Assembly: GCA_045632305.1 (NCBI GenBank)
Contig: JAZQWL010000032.1
Location: 93,093 to 157,092, forward strand
Length of the DNA stretch: 64,000 bases
Reading direction: 5' to 3'
Source: SVTX01 sp045632305
Lineage (GTDB): Bacteria; Bacillota; Clostridia; Oscillospirales; CAG-272
Position numbers and translations under genes: made by a program. Under the pieces are notes generated by a model. That model was not told where the DNA came from. It saw nothing but the letters and a program-made list of their open reading frames with translations, and ran no database searches. How positions within the stretch are numbered: the first letter of the stretch is position 1; the number at the start of each line of letters is the position of its first letter. Below are positions 41,277 through 49,305 of the stretch, piece by piece.

Positions 41277-42038
41277 TTTTAACGTATATCCCTTGCCCCT
41301 GACTGTACAAATAAGCTTGAGACCCAGCTTATTGTCTATCTTTTTCCGCAAATGACATATATAAACGTCACCCATGTTTCCCGTGTCGAATTTCAATAAT
41401 TTTGCAATTTCCTCACGACTTACCACCTCTCCACGCTTTTCGCAAAGCAAGTTAAGAGTCTTATATTCATATTCGCTGAGCGGAAATTTCATTTCACCGT
41501 AAAGCGCGGTCATGCTCTCCTTATCGCAAACAAGCCGACGCTCAGTTCCCTCCGACTGCGCCTTGGGCTTCATCTGCGAAACACTGCGTAGTCTCGAAAG
41601 ATAGGACAGATATCCACCCGAGCGGTTATTGACGGAAATATGCGTCTGTGTTGTGTTATAAATTGCAAAATATCCCGACACGATATAGCGAAGATCCGCC
41701 ATAAGAAACGGTCTGTGCAGATATACCGAGCATTTGTAAAAATCGCTGTAATATTCGGGAGTGTCGACTCTCGACCAGCCAATAACGAGAACCGAACGGT
41801 CGGTCTGCTTATATTCGGGATCCTGCAGATCCGCGCGCTCGTAATCGCCAACGATCTCTCCGAGCATTCCGTTGCCGCAAAAATCAAGATCTGCTAAAAC
41901 CACTTTAAAATCAGAATTTTCAGGCATCTGCTCATCATCCGAAATCACCTCGAGGGAAATTTTCATATATGAAAGCTCATGCTGAAGCATTCTTGCAAAT
42001 CTTAAATTATCAGTCAGAATCAAACCGCCAATATTCAT
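41274..42038 (-). CDS. Degenerate response-regulator-like protein with OmpR-type DNA-binding domain
   Basis: 254 aa. The C-terminal winged helix is clear: FPLSEYEYKTLNLLCEKRGE, VVSREEIAKLL, VYICHLRKKI and ICTVRGKGYTL (about residues 165-254). The N-terminal ~130 residues have receiver-like strands (IGGLILTDN, VVLADLDF), but the double-Asp pocket is reduced to one Asp and the usual Lys-Pro is HRP. No histidine kinase gene is adjacent. It therefore probably regulates without normal phosphorylation. Confidence 0.8.
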   Translation of the reverse strand: MNIGGLILTDNLRFARMLQHELSYMKISLEVISDDEQMPENSDFKVVLADLDFCGNGMLGEIVGDYERADLQDPEYKQTDRSVLVIGWSRVDTPEYYSDFYKCSVYLHRPFLMADLRYIVSGYFAIYNTTQTHISVNNRSGGYLSYLSRLRSVSQMKPKAQSEGTERRLVCDKESMTALYGEMKFPLSEYEYKTLNLLCEKRGEVVSREEIAKLLKFDTGNMGDVYICHLRKKIDNKLGLKLICTVRGKGYTLK

Positions 42039-42056
42039 ATTTCCCTCCTTAATAAA

Positions 42057-43085
42057 TTATTCCTCTGCATTGTTACCTATATCGTCTAAAATTTTCTTCA
42101 TTTCATGCACGTCAGACGCGCACATAAGCTGATTTCGAAGCGCCGCAGAGCCACGAATATTCCTCGTATACCATGCCGCGTGCTTCTTTCCGTCCGCACC
42201 CGCAAGATACTCGCCCTTAAACTCTATCATAAGATCAAGATGACGGATCGCCATATCCATTCTCTGACGAATGGATATCTCCTCCACCGCCTTGCCCGAA
42301 AGCGCATTTGTCAGCTGTGTAAATATCCACGGATTACCCGTTGCGCCTCTGCCTACCATAATACCGTCGCATCCCGTGTATTCAAACATGCGAAGTCCAT
42401 CTGCGGCAGTATTTATATCACCGTTACCGACAACGGGAATTTTCATCGCATCCTTAACGCTCGCAATAATATCAAGATCTGCTCTGCCCGAATACATCTG
42501 CTCGCGTGTTCTCCCGTGAACGCATACAAGAGCAGCGCCCGCCTCTTCAATTGCCTTTGCAACCTCGACAGCGTTCTTCGTGCTCTCACCAAATCCCGCT
42601 CGTATCTTGACAGTTACGGGCGTTTTTTCAAGCGCGCCGACGGTCGCCTTTACAATGTCGTAGACAAGCGTGGGGTTCTTCATAAGCGCGCTACCCTCGC
42701 CGCATGACACCACCTTATGAACGGGACATCCCATATTTATGTCGATCGCGGCAGGTGGCTCAACCGATGCAAATCCGCGGTACTCACCCGTCTCGAGCAT
42801 TCTTGCCGCCTCGGCAAAAAAGTGGGGCTCCGAACCGAAAAGCTGAACTGCCATCGGGGATTCTCCTGCGGAAATTTTTGCGATAGCGGCTGTTTTCATC
42901 GTATTTGGATTGGTCTTGTTGGTATTCTGCTCATAGCAAAGTGCCTTCGCCGAGAGCATTTCGCTTACGATCCATTCCGCACCCGCCTCACGGCACAACC
43001 GACGGAACGAATAATCGGTAACACCCGCCATTGGAGCTAACATAAGACCGTATTTAAGCTCTGTATTTCCTATTTTTACACTCAT
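42057..43085 (-). CDS. dusB: tRNA-dihydrouridine synthase (DusB type)
   Basis: A 342-aa FMN-dependent TIM barrel that reduces uridines in the tRNA D-loop. Visible are LAPMAGVTDYSFRRLCREAG, the catalytic-Cys region AIDINMGCPVHKVV (Cys near residue 120), VTVKIRAGFG, CVHGRTREQMYSG and VVGNGDINTAADG with MVGRGATGNPW. The C-terminal helical domain is present. An insertion near residue 60 (NTNKTNPNTMK) is longer than usual. Own promoter at 43150-43122. Confidence 0.95.
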   Translation of the reverse strand: MSVKIGNTELKYGLMLAPMAGVTDYSFRRLCREAGAEWIVSEMLSAKALCYEQNTNKTNPNTMKTAAIAKISAGESPMAVQLFGSEPHFFAEAARMLETGEYRGFASVEPPAAIDINMGCPVHKVVSCGEGSALMKNPTLVYDIVKATVGALEKTPVTVKIRAGFGESTKNAVEVAKAIEEAGAALVCVHGRTREQMYSGRADLDIIASVKDAMKIPVVGNGDINTAADGLRMFEYTGCDGIMVGRGATGNPWIFTQLTNALSGKAVEEISIRQRMDMAIRHLDLMIEFKGEYLAGADGKKHAAWYTRNIRGSAALRNQLMCASDVHEMKKILDDIGNNAEE

Positions 43086-43121
43086 AACGATTCTTTCTTT
43101 TGGTTTTTCTTTAATATATTA

Positions 43122-43150
43122 ATTCTACCATTTTGTAATAAAAAAGTCAA
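43122..43150 (-). promoter_or_regulatory. Promoter of dus
   Basis: Minus strand TTGACT (43150-43145), 17 bases, TAGAAT (43127-43122). Confidence 0.78.
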
Positions 43151-43170
43151 TAATAAACAATCATTTTTTA

Positions 43171-43199
43171 TTGACACACAAAGCGATTTGTGGTAAAAT
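43171..43199 (+). promoter_or_regulatory. Promoter of the D-amino-acid aminotransferase gene
   Basis: TTGACA (43171-43176), 17 bases, TAAAAT (43194-43199). Confidence 0.85.
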
Positions 43200-43254
43200 A
43201 GTTGTAGTTAATAATTTTCCGTCATATAATAAATTTACAGTTTGGAGGTATATT

Positions 43255-44100
43255 ATGAAAAATTTAGGATATTATAACGGTACTTACGGCCCTCTCGACG
43301 AGATGACCGTTCCTTTCAATGACAGAGTTTGCTTCTTTGGTGACGGCGTTTACGAATTCTGTATGGTTCGTAACTACAAGATCTTCGCATACGATGAGCA
43401 TATCGACAGAATGTTCAACGGAGCTAAGCTTCTTGGTATCAATATTCCCTACACAAAGGAAGAGCTCTACGACATTTTCTGCGATCTTATAAAGAAGATC
43501 GACTCTCCCGACCAGTTCCTTTACTGGCAGTTCACTCGCGGTACACACGTAAGAAATCACACTTACTCCGACGATATGAAGGCAAACCTTTGGGTAATTC
43601 TCCGTCCCGGTAAGATCAAGGATATTTACACTCCCGTTGAGGCGATCACTGAGCCCGACAAGAGATTCTACTACTGCAATATCAAGACACTCAACCTTCT
43701 TCCCAGCGTCCTTTACGCTCAGAAGGCGGAAAAAGCAGGCGTTTACGAAACGATCCTCTACCGTGAAGGTGGCAGAGTAACAGAATGCTCTCACGCAAAC
43801 TGCAACATAATCAACAAGGACGGCGTATTCCAGACTCCTCCCACAGACGAGCTTATCCTCCCCGGTGTTGCCCGTTTGCATCTCCTTGAAGCTTGCAAGG
43901 CACTCGGAATTCCCACAAGCGAAACTCCCTTTACTTTAGATGACCTTATGGAAGCCCAGGAGATCATTATTTCCTCCACCACAGGCCCTTGCATGGTTTG
44001 TAATATTGTTGACGGCAAGCCCGTTGGCGGCAAGGCACCCGAGAAGATTGCAGCTCTTCAGGAATACCTTATGAACAAGTATATCGAGGAAACAAAATAA
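43255..44100 (+). CDS. dat: D-amino-acid aminotransferase (PLP fold type IV)
   Basis: 281 aa from the ATG at 43255 with TTGGAGGTATATT ahead; the frame is open upstream only across the promoter. It swaps amino groups between D-Ala, D-Glu and keto acids, feeding peptidoglycan. The N-terminal VPFNDRVCFFGDGVYEFCMV, the PLP Lys in IKTLNLLPSVLYAQKA (about residue 144), VTECSHANCNI and ITGPC-like SSTTGPCMVC are typical. A branched-chain aminotransferase is less likely from length and the N-terminal motif. Confidence 0.9.
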   Translation: MKNLGYYNGTYGPLDEMTVPFNDRVCFFGDGVYEFCMVRNYKIFAYDEHIDRMFNGAKLLGINIPYTKEELYDIFCDLIKKIDSPDQFLYWQFTRGTHVRNHTYSDDMKANLWVILRPGKIKDIYTPVEAITEPDKRFYYCNIKTLNLLPSVLYAQKAEKAGVYETILYREGGRVTECSHANCNIINKDGVFQTPPTDELILPGVARLHLLEACKALGIPTSETPFTLDDLMEAQEIIISSTTGPCMVCNIVDGKPVGGKAPEKIAALQEYLMNKYIEETK

Positions 44101-44106
44101 TTTGTA

Positions 44107-44136
44107 AAAAACGGCGGTTTTTACCGCCGTTTTTAT
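44107..44136 (+). terminator. Terminator after dat
   Basis: ACGGCGGT, loop TTTT, ACCGCCGT, then TTTTATA. Confidence 0.9.
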
Positions 44137-44139
44137 ATA

Positions 44140-44182
44140 CACAAAAGAAAAAGGATTTCCTGAACGGAAATCCTTTTCTCTA
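44140..44182 (-). terminator. Terminator after rpmF
   Basis: Minus-strand AAAAGGATTTCC, loop GTTCA, GGAAATCCTTTT, then TCTTTTGTG. Confidence 0.88.
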
Positions 44183-44200
44183 TTCTCTTTTTAAGTAGAA

Positions 44201-44395
44201 TTAAGCTTCTTCCTTTACGTTGAGAACCTTCTTACCGCCGTAGAAACCGCAAACCTTGCATACGCAGTGGGGCTTGAGCATTTCGTTACAAGCGGGGTTA
44301 GAGCACTTTACAAGTCCGGGAAGTGTGAGCTTGCTGTTGTTGCTTCTTCTCTTGTCTCTGCGAGCTGCAGAAACTTTTTTCTTCGGTACTGCCAT
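44201..44395 (-). CDS. rpmF: Ribosomal protein bL32
   Basis: 64 aa from the ATG at 44395 (MAVPKKKVSAARRDKRRSN, GAGGAGGTTTCACA upstream). The zinc form is present: CSNPAC and CKVC pairs (about residues 35-52), then GFYGGKKVL. It follows the DUF177 gene, the usual yceD-rpmF pairing. Confidence 0.97.
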   Translation of the reverse strand: MAVPKKKVSAARRDKRRSNNSKLTLPGLVKCSNPACNEMLKPHCVCKVCGFYGGKKVLNVKEEA

Positions 44396-44510
44396 TGTGA
44401 AACCTCCTCTCGCACAGGTACGCAATTACGCGGAACTCTGTTCGATATAAATAAAATTATTTTTTAAACTGTTTTGTAAACCCGAGTGTGTCGGGTATGC
44501 AACATTTTGA

Positions 44511-45029
44511 TTACTCCTCGCCGTTGTCCTCAAGAAGAGTTGCTAAAACCGCAAGTCGCGGATCGATCTCCTTAGTCGTGCAATTGCACTTGCCGTACTT
44601 TAAGTTCTTTCCACACTTGAAGCAAAGACCGGGGCATTCCTCGGAGCAAAGAATCTTTCTCGGGAAATCAAGGAGGAGCGCCTCTGTGAGCTGCTCGTCA
44701 ATATCAAGCTTTCCCTTTTCAATTATAACAAACTCGTCTACATTATCCTCGATCTGTTCCTCGGTAAGCGTGCCCTCGGCAGCAACCGTTCTCTCAAATT
44801 CAAGAATAAACTCGCCCTTAGTTTCCTCAAGGCATCTATCGCACTGCGCGATAAATTCAAGACGAGTGCGCGCCATCAGGTGCATATATCCACCCTCGTC
44901 GGTAATATAGCCCGACACGTGCGCATTGTCACAAAACTCGATTCTGTTCATCGGAATGGGAGTCAACGTGTACTCAAAATCCATACGGTTAATTTCTCCG
45001 CGAAGCAGAGGACCCATATCAAGAATCAT
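44511..45029 (-). CDS. yceD: DUF177 (YceD-like) protein
   Basis: 172 aa. The family is linked to large-subunit rRNA accumulation. Features are the MHLMARTRLEFIAQCDRCLE motif at the centre (CDRC), an acidic middle with LTEEQIEDNVDEFVIIEKGK, and the C-terminal CPGLCFKCGKNLKYGKCNC, which would bind zinc, ending DPRLAVLATLLE. It lies upstream of rpmF on the same transcript. Confidence 0.93.
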   Translation of the reverse strand: MILDMGPLLRGEINRMDFEYTLTPIPMNRIEFCDNAHVSGYITDEGGYMHLMARTRLEFIAQCDRCLEETKGEFILEFERTVAAEGTLTEEQIEDNVDEFVIIEKGKLDIDEQLTEALLLDFPRKILCSEECPGLCFKCGKNLKYGKCNCTTKEIDPRLAVLATLLEDNGEE

Positions 45030-45071
45030 ACACTAAAACTCCTTTCTTTTCATCAAAACGCGACTTAGAAT

Positions 45072-45100
45072 ATTATATAGTATAAAGTCGGATTTGTCAA
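45072..45100 (-). promoter_or_regulatory. Promoter of yceD-rpmF
   Basis: Minus strand TTGACA (45100-45095), 17 bases, TATAAT (45077-45072). Confidence 0.88.
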
Positions 45101-45145
45101 GTCCTTTTTACATTAAAAATATATTTTTCTCAAAAAAATTTACAA

Positions 45146-45859
45146 TTATTTAACGCCTGTAATTTCGGATACGATCTCGCCAGCCATAATAAGTCCCATA
45201 ACGGACGGAACAAATGACAAGCTGGAGGGTATGGGCTTTTTACTTTCGGGATCAATTCCCATGCTCTGCCTCGGCTCTTCCTTTGAATAAACGACCTTCA
45301 AGGACTTTATTCCTCTCGCCTTAAGCTCACGTCGGATGATCCTTGAGAGCGGACATACGCTCGTTTTATAAATATCCGAAACCTCAAATCTCGTCGGATC
45401 AAGCTTATTCCCTGCGCCCATAGCAGAAATTATCGGAATATCAAGAGCTTTCGCGCGGCAAATTATCTCAAGCTTCGCCGACACCGTATCAACTGCGTCG
45501 ACAATATAATCATACTGTGAAAGATCAATTTCATCTGCGTTTTCGGGAAGATAGAAGAGCTTACGAGCCGACACCTTGCATTCGGGATTTATATCCATAA
45601 GACGATCACGCAAAACCTCGACCTTCGGCATACCGACCGTTGAATGAAGCGCGATTATCTGCCTGTTGAAATTAGACACAGAAACCACGTCGCCGTCCAC
45701 TAGGTCAATTTGTCCGACACCCGCGCGACAAAGCGCCTCAGCGCAAAATCCGCCGACACCTCCGACACCGAAAACAATGACACGGGAATTATTCAATTTT
45801 CGAATTCCGTCCTCGCCAAGCACGCCGACGCCTCTTATAAACTGTTCTTTTACAGACAT
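45146..45859 (-). CDS. tcdA: tRNA threonylcarbamoyladenosine dehydratase (ThiF/E1-like)
   Basis: 237 aa from the ATG at 45859 (MSVKEQFIRGVGVLGEDGIR; GGAGCGGAAAA ahead). The E1-like Rossmann motif is VIFGVGGVGGFCAEALCRAG (residues 27-46), then IDLVDGDVVSVSNFNRQI, YIVDAVDTVSAKLEI and KTSVCPLSRIIRRELKARG. TcdA adenylates and cyclises t6A at position 37 of tRNAs. The length fits TcdA better than ThiF or MoeB, and there are no thiamin or molybdopterin genes nearby. Confidence 0.92.
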   Translation of the reverse strand: MSVKEQFIRGVGVLGEDGIRKLNNSRVIVFGVGGVGGFCAEALCRAGVGQIDLVDGDVVSVSNFNRQIIALHSTVGMPKVEVLRDRLMDINPECKVSARKLFYLPENADEIDLSQYDYIVDAVDTVSAKLEIICRAKALDIPIISAMGAGNKLDPTRFEVSDIYKTSVCPLSRIIRRELKARGIKSLKVVYSKEEPRQSMGIDPESKKPIPSSLSFVPSVMGLIMAGEIVSEITGVK

Positions 45860-45889
45860 TTTTCCGCTCCATATATTGATATCAACAAT

Positions 45890-45918
45890 ATTATAACACA
45901 AAAATAATATTTTTTCAA
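45890..45918 (-). promoter_or_regulatory. Promoter of tcdA
   Basis: Minus strand TTGAAA (45918-45913), 17 bases, TATAAT (45895-45890). Confidence 0.78.
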
Positions 45919-45926
45919 TATTTGAC

Positions 45927-45955
45927 TTTACAAAAGCGAAAAAAAGTTTTATAAT
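45927..45955 (+). promoter_or_regulatory. Promoter of the NUDIX-sugar kinase pair
   Basis: TTTACA (45927-45932), 17 bases, TATAAT (45950-45955); divergent from and close to the tcdA promoter. Confidence 0.78.
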
Positions 45956-45986
45956 GTATGTAATATGTGTTTTGTAAGGTATTTTT

Positions 45987-46559
45987 ATGGCAGAAAAAAA
46001 CTTTGATCACCTTTTGGAAAAAACAGTTGAAGAAAAGAAGATTTTCGACGGCAAGATACTTCGTCTCTACCACGACACCGTGGAATTACCCGACGGCGAG
46101 CGCGCAATGAGAGAATACTGCCGCCACAACGGCGGTGTATGCGTTCTTCCCGTAACGCGTGACGGAAATATCATCCTCGTTCGTCAATACCGTTATCCAC
46201 ACGGAAAGCTGACGCTCGAAATTCCCGCAGGAAAGCTCGAAACAAAGGACGCGGACATTTACGCGTCGGCTATGCGCGAGCTCAAGGAAGAAACTGGAGC
46301 TACGTCCGACAACCTAGAATATCTTGGGAAAATTCTTCCCTCTCCCGCGATCCTCAGCGAGGTGATCCACGTCTTTTTAGCGACCGACCTCAAATTCGGT
46401 GAACGGTGCCTTGACGATGACGAGTTTCTCGAATGCGAGACTATTTCCTTTGACGATGCACTCGGCATGGTGCTTTCGGGTGAGATCGAAGATGCAAAAA
46501 CACAGATCGCAATTTTGAAATATTTTGCAAAAAATAGATTGGAGAACAAAAATGGCTAA
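45987..46559 (+). CDS. NUDIX hydrolase, ADP-ribose pyrophosphatase type
   Basis: 190 aa. It probably hydrolyses ADP-ribose to AMP and ribose 5-phosphate. The Nudix box runs from GKLETKDADIYASAMRELKE to ETGA (about residues 78-101; E at REL..EETG). The N-terminal strand region LYHDTVELPDGERAMREYC matches the ADPRase subfamily. The stop overlaps the kinase start, so a sugar kinase acting on ribose next to an ADP-ribose hydrolase makes sense. Confidence 0.92.
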   Translation: MAEKNFDHLLEKTVEEKKIFDGKILRLYHDTVELPDGERAMREYCRHNGGVCVLPVTRDGNIILVRQYRYPHGKLTLEIPAGKLETKDADIYASAMRELKEETGATSDNLEYLGKILPSPAILSEVIHVFLATDLKFGERCLDDDEFLECETISFDDALGMVLSGEIEDAKTQIAILKYFAKNRLENKNG

Positions 46560-47478
46560 GATTATTTGTGTAGGAAGCGTAAACGTTGATATTACGGGCT
46601 ATTGCTTCGCAGTTCCCGAGGGTGGCGAAACTCTGGCGGGTGATTTTGTAAAAACAAGCCCCGGAGGTAAGGGCTCTAACCAGTCCGTTGCAGCTCATAT
46701 GGCGGGTTCAGACGTAAAGCTCATCGCAAAAATGGGTAACGACGCTATGTCAGGCGTCCTCGTTGACTTCTACGCATCGGTAAATATGCCTATTGATCAC
46801 ATGTCGAGAACAGACACTGCAGGTACGGGCATTGCGCTTATTATGGTAGAGAGCAAGACCGCGCAGAACCGCGTGCTTATTATCCCCGGCGCAAATCTCG
46901 AGCTTAACGCAAACGATGCCTATACAAATGAAGAAGAATTCAAGACCGCAGACGTAGTTATCTGCCAGCTTGAGACGACATTTGCCCCCATTATGGCAGC
47001 AGCTGAGCTTGCAAAGAAATACGGAAAGCCCTTTGTTCTCAATCCTGCTCCATATAAGGAGCTTCCCGAAGAGCTTTGGTGTATGATCGACTACATAACT
47101 CCTAACGAAAGCGAAGCGCGTGAATTCACGGGTGTTGAGATCAACAATATTGACGACGCGCGCCGTGCGGCTGAAATTCTCCTTTCCCGCGGCGTTAAGA
47201 ACGTTATTATAACTCTCGGTGTAAACGGCGTATTCTTCAAGAACGCTGAATTTGAAACACACGTTGACGCGATCAGAATGAAGGCGATTGACACAACGGG
47301 CGCGGGCGACGCGTTCAACGGCGGTTTTATCACCGCTATCGGCGAGGGTAAATCAGTTGAAGAAGCCCTTAAATTCGCTACCTGCACCTCCGCAATTTCC
47401 GTTACAAGAAAGGGCGCAGCGGCGTCTATGCCGAAACGAGAAGAGATTGAGGAGCTTTACAATAAGCATTTTAATTAA
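46552..47478 (+). CDS. Ribokinase-family sugar kinase
   Basis: 308 aa from the ATG at 46552 (MAKIICVGSVNVDITG), overlapping the previous gene by eight bases. PfkB family: SPGGKGSNQSVAAHMAG is the N-terminal GGKG motif and IDTTGAGDAFNGGFITAI the C-terminal catalytic motif (Asp in GAGD). The pattern is closest to ribokinase, which phosphorylates ribose at O-5, but no ribose transporter is adjacent, so another nucleoside-derived sugar is possible. Confidence 0.9.
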   Translation: MAKIICVGSVNVDITGYCFAVPEGGETLAGDFVKTSPGGKGSNQSVAAHMAGSDVKLIAKMGNDAMSGVLVDFYASVNMPIDHMSRTDTAGTGIALIMVESKTAQNRVLIIPGANLELNANDAYTNEEEFKTADVVICQLETTFAPIMAAAELAKKYGKPFVLNPAPYKELPEELWCMIDYITPNESEAREFTGVEINNIDDARRAAEILLSRGVKNVIITLGVNGVFFKNAEFETHVDAIRMKAIDTTGAGDAFNGGFITAIGEGKSVEEALKFATCTSAISVTRKGAAASMPKREEIEELYNKHFN

Positions 47479-47482
47479 AAAG

Positions 47483-47512
47483 CATACCGCCGCGGATTTC
47501 CGCGGCGGTATT
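47483..47512 (+). terminator. Terminator after the sugar kinase gene
   Basis: TACCGCCGCGGA, loop TTT, TCCGCGGCGGTA-type arm (one end pair shifted), then TTTGTATG. Confidence 0.82.
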
Positions 47513-47531
47513 TGTATGTATAAAATTTATT

Positions 47532-47642
47532 TTACATTATCTCACCCGTACGGAATTCAAGCGTGCCGTTAAGATACGCCTCCTCATCCTCGGGGACTAA
47601 AACATATATACGCTCCACAAACACAATATTTTTTGTGCTGAA
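47532..47642 (-). pseudogene. Possible 3' remnant of a lost gene
   Basis: An open minus-strand segment of 36 codons that reads like protein (FSTKNIVFVERIYVLVPEDE, then EAYLNGTLEFRTGEIM) and ends in TAA, but is cut off upstream by an in-frame TAG at 47645-47643. It has no plausible start and no ribosome site. I do not know the parent family. It could be a decayed gene or simply chance. Confidence 0.35.
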
Positions 47643-47736
47643 CTATTGAAAAGCTTTCGTACTCTCCACTATATGAGTGGCTATGCGTCGAGTGAATTAG
47701 CACCGCCCCTCCTTCTGTAAATCCACTCACATTTCT

Positions 47737-48390
47737 TTACTCTAATAAATAATCTTCTGGTAAACTGTATTCATAAACGATAGATATTTCACTTATATAC
47801 TCCAAATCGGATATTTCCAATATATAATTCAGATCAGCCAGCAGTCCTTCATTCGATGTGTATGAAAGTATCATTCCATCAAAAATTACAGAGCCACACA
47901 GGGAATTGCTGTTTTTAAAGCCATCACTAAATGCTTCGCAAAAAGAACTTGATAAATTTTTACGGTCTTTATTTTCAACTCTTTGATACCACTCGGTATT
48001 TCGGGCTAAATTTCCATCATAAATTATGTGTATTGAATAATTCGGAATTGTCCACTTGCCTCCATCATATTTTCCTGAATTTTTCAAATCATAATGAGAT
48101 TTTTTATAATTTGTCGAGAAATCTATATTTGTTTTATTAATGGTGAGTTCTAAAATCTCTGCAAGCACCAAATTAAGTTCACCGTCATATTCATCAACCA
48201 CTCTGATGTTAGTAGTAAGCTCTTCGATCGTGGGCTCTTCGCTCGTGGGCTCTTCGCTCGTGGGCGTACCGCCCGAAAGCGCGTTTTGCGATTGACCTTC
48301 ATTTGAAGTATTTCCAAGATCCTCACACGCAACGAAGCAAATCGCAAGAGCAAAAATTAAAGTTAAAATTAAAATAAGCTTTTTCATCAT
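47737..48390 (-). CDS. Lipoprotein of unknown function
   Basis: 217 aa. The lipoprotein signal is KKLILILTLIFALAICFVAC, lipobox FVAC. A Ser/Glu/Thr-Pro linker follows with the repeated unit SEEPT, encoded by a 15-bp tandem repeat. The globular part, about residues 60-217, has WTIPNYSIHIIYDG, WYQRVENKDRK and SLCGSVIFDGMIL. It is AT-rich and I recognise no family. It is likely surface-exposed. Confidence 0.75.
   Translation of the reverse strand: MMKKLILILTLIFALAICFVACEDLGNTSNEGQSQNALSGGTPTSEEPTSEEPTIEELTTNIRVVDEYDGELNLVLAEILELTINKTNIDFSTNYKKSHYDLKNSGKYDGGKWTIPNYSIHIIYDGNLARNTEWYQRVENKDRKNLSSSFCEAFSDGFKNSNSLCGSVIFDGMILSYTSNEGLLADLNYILEISDLEYISEISIVYEYSLPEDYLLE
48230..48265. repeat. 15-bp tandem repeat in lipoprotein linker
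   Basis: TGGGCTCTTCGCTCG repeated in tandem, with a diverged unit in front (TCTTCGATCG). Each unit is five codons, so copy-number change alters linker length without shifting the frame. Confidence 0.85.
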
Positions 48391-48426
48391 AAAAACCGTC
48401 CTTTCGCAAAAATTTAATCAAATACT

Positions 48427-48474
48427 AAAAAAGCGCACAAGTACCACCGCTATATAGCAGCTCGACTTGTACGC
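48427..48474 (-). terminator. Terminator of the 30-codon gene
   Basis: Minus strand GCGTACAAGT ... ACTTGTGCGC (one G-T pair) with an internal CTGCTATATAGCGG hairpin between the arms, then TTTTTTAG. Confidence 0.82.
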
Positions 48475-48476
48475 GT

Positions 48477-48569
48477 TCAATGACTGATTTTAAGTTGTCC
48501 TCTTTTATGATGAGGCGCAAGGTCGCATTTTGGCGAAAAGTCAAGCGGCTTAATAACAAAATAATTCAT
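48477..48569 (-). CDS. 30-residue small protein with its own promoter
   Basis: ATG at 48569 with GGAGGTGCAATC directly upstream (near-perfect ribosome site), TGA at 48477. The product begins MNYFVIKPLDFSPKCDLAPH and ends HKRGQLKISH; it is basic and not a signal peptide. A promoter (48652-48624) and a terminator (48427-48474) frame it exactly. I know no family. It could be a small regulatory protein or a peptide within a small RNA. Confidence 0.6.
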   Translation of the reverse strand: MNYFVIKPLDFSPKCDLAPHHKRGQLKISH

Positions 48570-48623
48570 GATTGCACCTCCAAGATTGAATTTTGGGTAA
48601 TATTTCCTTACCTCTGTATTCAT

Positions 48624-48652
48624 ATTATATCATACTTTTTCTAAAAACGCAA
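48624..48652 (-). promoter_or_regulatory. Promoter of the 30-codon gene
   Basis: Minus strand TTGCGT (48652-48647), 17 bases, TATAAT (48629-48624). Confidence 0.72.
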
Positions 48653-48696
48653 TAGGTTATGTGAAAAAATAGTTGACAGGTTGCGACAAAAAACAC

Positions 48697-48721
48697 AAAA
48701 CGGCGGTAGACCCGCCGTTTT
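48697..48721 (-). terminator. Terminator after the membrane protein gene
   Basis: Minus strand AACGGCGG, loop GTCTA, CCGCCGTT, then TTGTGTTTTTTG. Confidence 0.85.
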
Positions 48722-49293
48722 TATTTATGCAAAAACTTAAATCTATGTCTTAACTTCCTTAAATAGAATGTGATAATTCTCGTGAGTGCGATGTCGTAGA
48801 TAACGAAAAGCGCTTCAACCATAAGAATTACTCCGACAACCATAACGATGCCGAAATTCGTATCGAACACCTTATTTACAAGCTCTACGAAATCAAGCCC
48901 CGCGCCGTATGTGATCGTTCCGAAGCCGAAAAGCAGAATCGCAAACGCGATATTACCTATAAGCATTTTAAGTACCCACGCTATGGGAGCTTTCAGTCGC
49001 TCGATCTTTTCCTTGATAATAGCATAATATCCAAAGAAAAGAACGTAACACCACGCGCCGAGATTCGTAGGAATGAGCATTAAGCTAAGTACGCTTGAAA
49101 CCGCAAAGATAAGCCACGGATATACACCGCCAAGCTCAATTACGGCAAAAACGCAGATAAACGACGCTATTGCGGCGACTGAAAGGTCAAGCACCTCAAT
49201 AACACCGCCCAGAGCAATTATCGCCACACTGAGCGCCGCAAGAAGCGCGCCGACGGTAAGATTTTTAAGCTTTTTATTTACTCCGCCCTTCAT
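48721..49293 (-). CDS. Integral membrane protein, possible ECF-type substrate binder
   Basis: 190 aa with about five or six membrane segments (KNLTVGALLAALSVAIIALG, LSVAAIASFICVFAVIEL, YPWLIFAVSSVLSLMLI, MLIGNIAFAILLFGF, FGIVMVVGVILMVEALFVIY) and basic ends. The N-terminal LTVGALLAALSVAI is typical of ECF transporter S-components and related proteins, but the pattern is not enough to assign a substrate. It follows the DnaJ gene on the same strand with a 12-base gap. Confidence 0.65.
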   Translation of the reverse strand: MKGGVNKKLKNLTVGALLAALSVAIIALGGVIEVLDLSVAAIASFICVFAVIELGGVYPWLIFAVSSVLSLMLIPTNLGAWCYVLFFGYYAIIKEKIERLKAPIAWVLKMLIGNIAFAILLFGFGTITYGAGLDFVELVNKVFDTNFGIVMVVGVILMVEALFVIYDIALTRIITFYLRKLRHRFKFLHK

Positions 49294-49305
49294 ATCAGGC
49301 CCTCA

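Larger units (their letters stand above)
48391..48720. other. Intergenic region holding a short independent transcription unit
   Basis: Between the lipoprotein and the membrane protein genes, both minus strand. It contains a complete small unit on the minus strand (promoter, ribosome site, 30-codon frame, terminator; listed separately) and the terminator of the membrane protein gene. Nothing else is visible. Confidence 0.8.

Noticed and set aside
43264..43881. 205-codon minus-strand frame inside dat
   Set aside because: Antisense to the aminotransferase gene, with no start signal and no recognisable fold.
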